Positions 42,001-48,000 of a DNA stretch of 64,000 nucleotides are shown here, in pieces. The DNA is taken from positions 1 through 64,000 of the forward strand of contig JAEUOS010000074.1 of assembly GCA_016790695.1 (NCBI GenBank). The letters run 5' to 3'. How positions within the stretch are numbered: position 1 is the first letter of the stretch; every line of letters starts with the position of its first letter. The position numbers and the translations under genes are program-made. This stretch comes from Burkholderiales bacterium (GTDB taxonomy: Bacteria; Pseudomonadota; Gammaproteobacteria; Burkholderiales; JAEUOS01). The notes below the pieces were generated by a model, which made no database searches, had not been told where the DNA came from, and saw only the letters and a program-made list of their open reading frames with translations.

Positions 42001-45000
42001 CGGCAGCACCTGGGCGCTGGTGATCCGCGACGCCGCCGGCGCCGTCGCGGTCAGCGTCAGCCAGCTGGTCGGGCCGACCGCCACCGCCAGCAACGTGGCC
42101 GCGGCGCTGGCGACGGCGGTCAACGGCGCGTCGTCGGCGTATGTGGCCGAGGCCACCGGCCACCTGCTGTCGGTGCGCAGCACGGGCGGCCAGCTCTTCG
42201 CGCTGGTCTACACCGTCGACGGCAGGGAGCAGGGCGATCCGGTCGAGGCGGGCGCCGCCGTCGTCGCGCGGCGCGTCGACGGCATCAACTACTACGAGAT
42301 CGAGCGCCTCAACGTCGAGCTCGGCGCCGGCGCCGACGTGGTCAACATCCGCGGGACGAGCGCGAACACCCGGATCGCGGCCAACGGCGGCGACGACCGC
42401 ATCTACGTGTCGTCGGCCGCGGCCTTCACCGGCGCCGCGGCGCCCGGCGCGCCGTTGCCCGATTTCCTTGCCGGCCACCTCAACGACATCAACGGCGCGC
42501 TCGACATCGATGCCGGCAGCGGGCGCGCCCACCTCCTCGTCAGCGGCGAGGCCGGCACGCGCGACAACGCCAACGTCCGCATCACCGACCGCGTCGCCGC
42601 CACCGATCCGGCCGACATCGTCGCGACGATCAACCGGGACCCGCTCGAGGGCGACACCTGGACGCTGCGCCTGAATGCGACCGAGTCGGTGTCGGTGACC
42701 TGGGGCGATACGGTCAATTCGGTCGTCGTGCGGACCGTCGACGAATTCGCCGCCGCGCTGGCGTTCCTGGTCGATGCGCTCCCGGGTTTTGCCGCGTCGG
42801 TCATCCCGGCGACGGGGGCGGTCGAGATCCGCACCACCGGCGGTGCCTTCGACGCGCCGGCGGGGAGCGTGACCCGCGGCGGGCCGGCCGACACCGGCGC
42901 CTTCACGGTCGCCGCCGCGGCGCCGGCCCCGGCGAACGCGGAGATCGCGCTGCGCGGCCTGACCGGCGGCGAGAATGCCTTCGGCTGGGTCGACCTGCGC
43001 CAGGGAACCATCACCTACCGCGCCGACACCACCGTCGACGGCAGCGGCAATCCCAACGGCAGCTTCGCCGACGGCATCGGGATCTGGACCGGGTTCGGCA
43101 ACGACACCGTACGCATCGACGGCACCCACGACCGCGCCGGCGTGCGCACCGTGACGACGCTCAACACCGGCCTGGGCAACGACACGGTGTACGTGGACCT
43201 CGACGCCGCCGAGACCAACGGCGCGGATCTCACCGACGGGCCGCTGGTCCTCAATGCGCAGGGCCCGTGGAACGACTACCTCGCGCGCGCCGACGACGAC
43301 GTCGTGATCGGCGCCGGCATCGACCCGGCCACCGGGATCGCGTTCGCGTCGAGCGTGCCGCTGGTGGTCTTCGGCGGCCAGGGCAGCGACCGCATCACCG
43401 GCAGCACCGGCGACGACATCCTGTTCGGCGACCGCGGCCGCGCGGTGCGCTTCGAACGCGACGCCAACGGCGCGGTCACCGCGCGCATCGTCGAGCAGGT
43501 CGGCGGCGGCTTCGGCGACCGCAGCGACGGCCTCACGCGCCGGCCCGACCTGGTCGAGAGCCTCGACCCGCTCGTCGGCGGCGACGACATCATCGACGGC
43601 GGGACCGGCGACAACCTGATCGTCGGCGGGGCCGGCGCCGACACCCTCACCGGCGCCGGCGGCGACGACATCATCGCCGGCGACAACGCGCTCCTCGCGT
43701 TCTTCGCCGATTCGGCGCAGGTGCAGCGCGCCCAGACGATCGACACGCTCGACCAGCCGACCTGGGACGACGTCATCATCACGGGCGAGGGCCTGAACGT
43801 GGTGCTGGCCGGCATGGGCGACGACCACGTCAACGATCCGGCCCTGACCGTGCCGCCGGCGCTGCCGCCGACCCCCGGGGCCGGCCGCGACATCGTCGTC
43901 GGCGACAACGGCCAGGTCAGCTTCGACAGCAGCGGCCGGGTCACCTCGTTCGGCAGCGTCAACGCGGGCCAGATCGGCGCGACGCCCGCGACCGGCGCGG
44001 CCAATCCGCTCGCGGGCGTCGACGTCGGCAGCCGGAGCGCGCCGGCGTTCGGCGACGTCGACGGCGACGGCGATCTCGATCTGGTCGTCGGCAGCCTCGA
44101 CGGCACGCTGTCGTACTTCGAGAACACCGGGACCCGCACCGCACCGGCCTACGTGGCGCGCACCGGTGCCGCGAACCCGTTCGCGTCGATCGATGTCGGC
44201 GGCGCCAGCGTGCCCGCGTTCGTCGACCTCGACGGCGACGGCGATCTCGACCTCGCGATCGGCGCCGCCGACGGCGCGCTGCGCTATGCGGAGAACACCG
44301 GCACCGCGGTTGCGCCGGTGTTCGTCGAGCGCAGCGGCGCCGCCAGCCCGACCAACGGCATCATCGTCGGCAGCGTCGGTGCGCCGGGCAGCGCCGCGGC
44401 GCCGGTGTTCGGCGATCTCGACGGCGACGGCGACGCGGATCTCGTGCTCGGCGCCGGCGACGGCACGCTCGCCTACTTCCGCAACACCGGCAGCGCGACC
44501 GCGCCGCTGTTCACCGCGGTCAGCGGGCCCGCGAATCCGTTCGCCGGCATCGACGCGGGCGACTTCGCCACGCCGGCGCTGAGCGACATCGACGGGGACG
44601 GCGACCTCGACCTGGTGGCGGGCGAGGGTGGCGGCACCATCCGCACCTTCATCAACGTCGGCAGCGTGGTGGCGCCCGCGTTCGCGGCGGCGGCCGGGGC
44701 CGACAATCCGTTCGCGGCGATCGGCATCGGGCCGCAGAGCGCGCCGGCGTTCGCCGACCTCGACGGCGACGGCGATGCCGACCTCGTCATCGGCGAGGAC
44801 GACGGCACCCTCAAGACCTTCGTCAACACCAGCAGCGGAGCCGGCGGCAACGACGCGATCTTCGTCGGCGCGGGCGACAACATCGTCGTCGGCGGCTTCG
44901 GCAGCGACGCCATCGTCGCCGGCGGCGGTGCCGACCTGCTGTTCGGCGACAACGCCGTCGTCGCCTACATCGCGGGCACCGACCAGCCGCTGGTGGCCGG

Positions 45001-48000
45001 CTCGACCGGCCTCGTCGCGGGGGCCGGCGGCGACGACACCATCGTCGCGGGCGAGGGCGCGAACCTCGTCATCGGCGGCGTCGGCGCGGACAACATTGCC
45101 GCGGGCAGCGGCGACGACATCCTGGTCGGCGACAACGGCCAGGTGGTGTGGACCGGCGCGGGCCTGCTGGCCGCGGTGGCGACCACCGCGCCGGCGCTCG
45201 GCGCGACGGACGCGATCAACGCCGGCGACGGCGACAACGTCGTCGCCGGCGGCGCCGGTGCCGACGTGGTCGAGACCGGCGTCGGCGAGGACCTGGTCCT
45301 CGGCGACAACGGCGTGTTCACCTACACGACTTCCGGCGGCGTCGCGGTGCTCACCGGCGCGCGCAGCACCGACACGAGCGCGGCGACCGGCGGCGACGAC
45401 GTGATCCTCAGCGGCCGCGGTGCCACCCCGGCATTCGTCGACGTCAACGGCGACGGGCGCCCCGACCTGGTGGTCGGCACCAACGACGGCACGCTCCGCT
45501 ATTTCGAGAACACGGGGACGGCGGCGCTGCCGTCGTACGTCGAGCGCACGGGCGCCGCCAATCCGTTCGCGGGCATCGACGTCGGCTCGTCGAGCGCGCC
45601 GGCCTTCGCCGACCTCGACGGTGACCTCGACCTCGACCTGGTGGTCGGCGGCGCCGACGGCGCGCTGCGCACCTACGCGAACACCGGGGCGGCAGGCGCG
45701 CCTGCCTATGCGGTGCTGGCGGGCGCGGCCAATCCCCTCGACGGCATCGACGTCGGCGATACGAGCGCGCCGGCGTTCGTCGACCTCGACGGCGACGGCG
45801 ACAGCGATCTCCTGGTCGGCGGCCGCGACGGCACCATTCGCGTGTTCGAGAACACCGGGTCGGCGCCGGCACCGGTGTTCACGCCGCGCGTCGGCGCGGC
45901 CAGCCCGCTCGACGGCATCGACGTCGGCACGACCAGCGCGCCGACGGCGGGCGATGTCGATGGCGACGGCCTGATCGACCTGGTGGTCGGCGCCGGCGAC
46001 GGCACCCTGGTGTTCCTGCGCAACACCGGCAGCGCGTCGGTTCCGGCGTTCACCGCGCAGTCCGGCGCCGCCAACCCGTTCGCCGGCATCGACATCGGCA
46101 GCAACAGCGTGCCGGTGCTGACCGACATCAACGGCGACGGCCGCGTGGACCTGGTGGTCGGCGAGAACGGCGGCGCGCTCAACACCTATGTGAACAACGG
46201 CAGCGCCGGCGCGCCGTCCTACGCGGCGCGCAGCGGCCCCAACAATCCGCTCGGCGCGCTTGACACCGCCAGCGGCGGCGTGCGCAACGTGATCCTCGCC
46301 GGGGTCGGCCAGGATCAGGTGGTCGACGCCAACGCGGGACAGGACGTCGTGGTCGGCGACGGCGGGTACGTGACCTGGGACGCGAACGGCCTGCTGACCG
46401 GCTTCGGCTCGGTGCAGCCGGGACTCGGCGACGACGACCGCATCGACGTCGGCGACGGCGCCAACATCGTCGTCGGCGGCAGCGGCGACGACAGCATCAT
46501 CGTCGGCAGCGGCAACGACATCGTGCTCGGCGACAACGCGCGCGTCACCTACACCCCCGGCACCACCCATCTGCGCGAGGCGGTGTCGACCGATCCGGAC
46601 AACAGCACCGGCGGCGACGACACGATCGAGGCCGGCGCCGGCGACAACCTGGTCATCGGCGGGGTCGGCGCGGACACCATCACCGCCGGCGCCGGCGCCG
46701 ACCTGCTGCTCGGCGACAGCGGTCAGGTCGCCTGGACGCCGTCCGGCGGGCTTGCGACGGTCGCCACCGCCGACATCGGCCTGGGCGGCGCCGACACCAT
46801 CGTCGCCGGAGACGGCAGCAACGTGGTGGCCGGCGGCTTCGGTGCCGACACCATCGTCACCGGGACCGGCGAGGACCTCGTCCTCGGCGACAACGGCCAG
46901 TTCACCTACACCGAGACCGCGCCCGGCGTCACCGTGCTCACCGGCGCGCAGACCACCGACACGACCGACGCCACCGGCGGCAACGACGTCATCGTCACCG
47001 GCGGCGGCGTGGTCCCGACCTTCGTCGATGTCGACGGCGACGGCGACCTCGACGCGATCGCCGGCAACGCCGACGGCACGATCTCCTACTACGAGAACAC
47101 GGGTTCGACGGCCGCGCCGGTGTATGTCGCGCGCACCGGCGGCGCCAATCCGTTCAACGGCATCGATGCGGGCGCCATCAGCGCGCCGACGCTCGCCGAT
47201 GTCGACGGCGACGGCGACCTCGACCTCGTCGTCGGCGAGGCGAACGGCGCGATCCGCTACTTCGAGAACACCGGCAGCCCCGCCGTACCCGTCTACACCG
47301 AGCGCACCGGCGCGGCCAATCCGTTCGATGCCGTCGACACGGGCGACGCCAGCGCGCCGGCGCTCGCCGACCTCGACGGCGACGGCGACCTCGACCTCGT
47401 CGTGGGTTCGGCCGACGGCACGCTCGCGACCTTCCTGAACACCGGGACGACGGCGGCGCCGGTGTTCGTGCCGGCGGCCGGCGCCGCCGACCCGTTCGCG
47501 GGCATCGACGTCGGGGCCGGCAGCGTGCCGTCGTTCGCCGACGCGGACGGCGATGGCGACCTCGACCTGCTCGTCGCCGAGAGCGGCGGCACGGTCCGCG
47601 TCTACGAGAACACCGGGCCGGCGGCCGCGCCGGTGTACGTCGCGAACGCGGCGCTGCCGAGCCCCTACGCCGGCCTCGAGGTCGGCGCGACCGAGACCCG
47701 CAACATCGTCCTCGCCGGCGTCGGCGACGACCGCGTCAACCAGCCCGCGCAGGCCCCCGGCGAGCCGGCGGGCGTGGTCAGCGGCGGCCAGGACATCGTC
47801 ATGGGCGACAACGGCTACGTGACCTGGGACAGCAACGGCCTGATCAACGGCTTCGGGTCGGCGCAGACCGACGTCGGCGGCAACGACCAGATCAGCGTGG
47901 GCAACGGCGGCAACATCGTCGTCGGCGGCTTCGGCGCCGACACGATCGATGCGGGCGCCGGCACCGACACCATCCTCGGCGACAATGGCGTGGTCACCTA

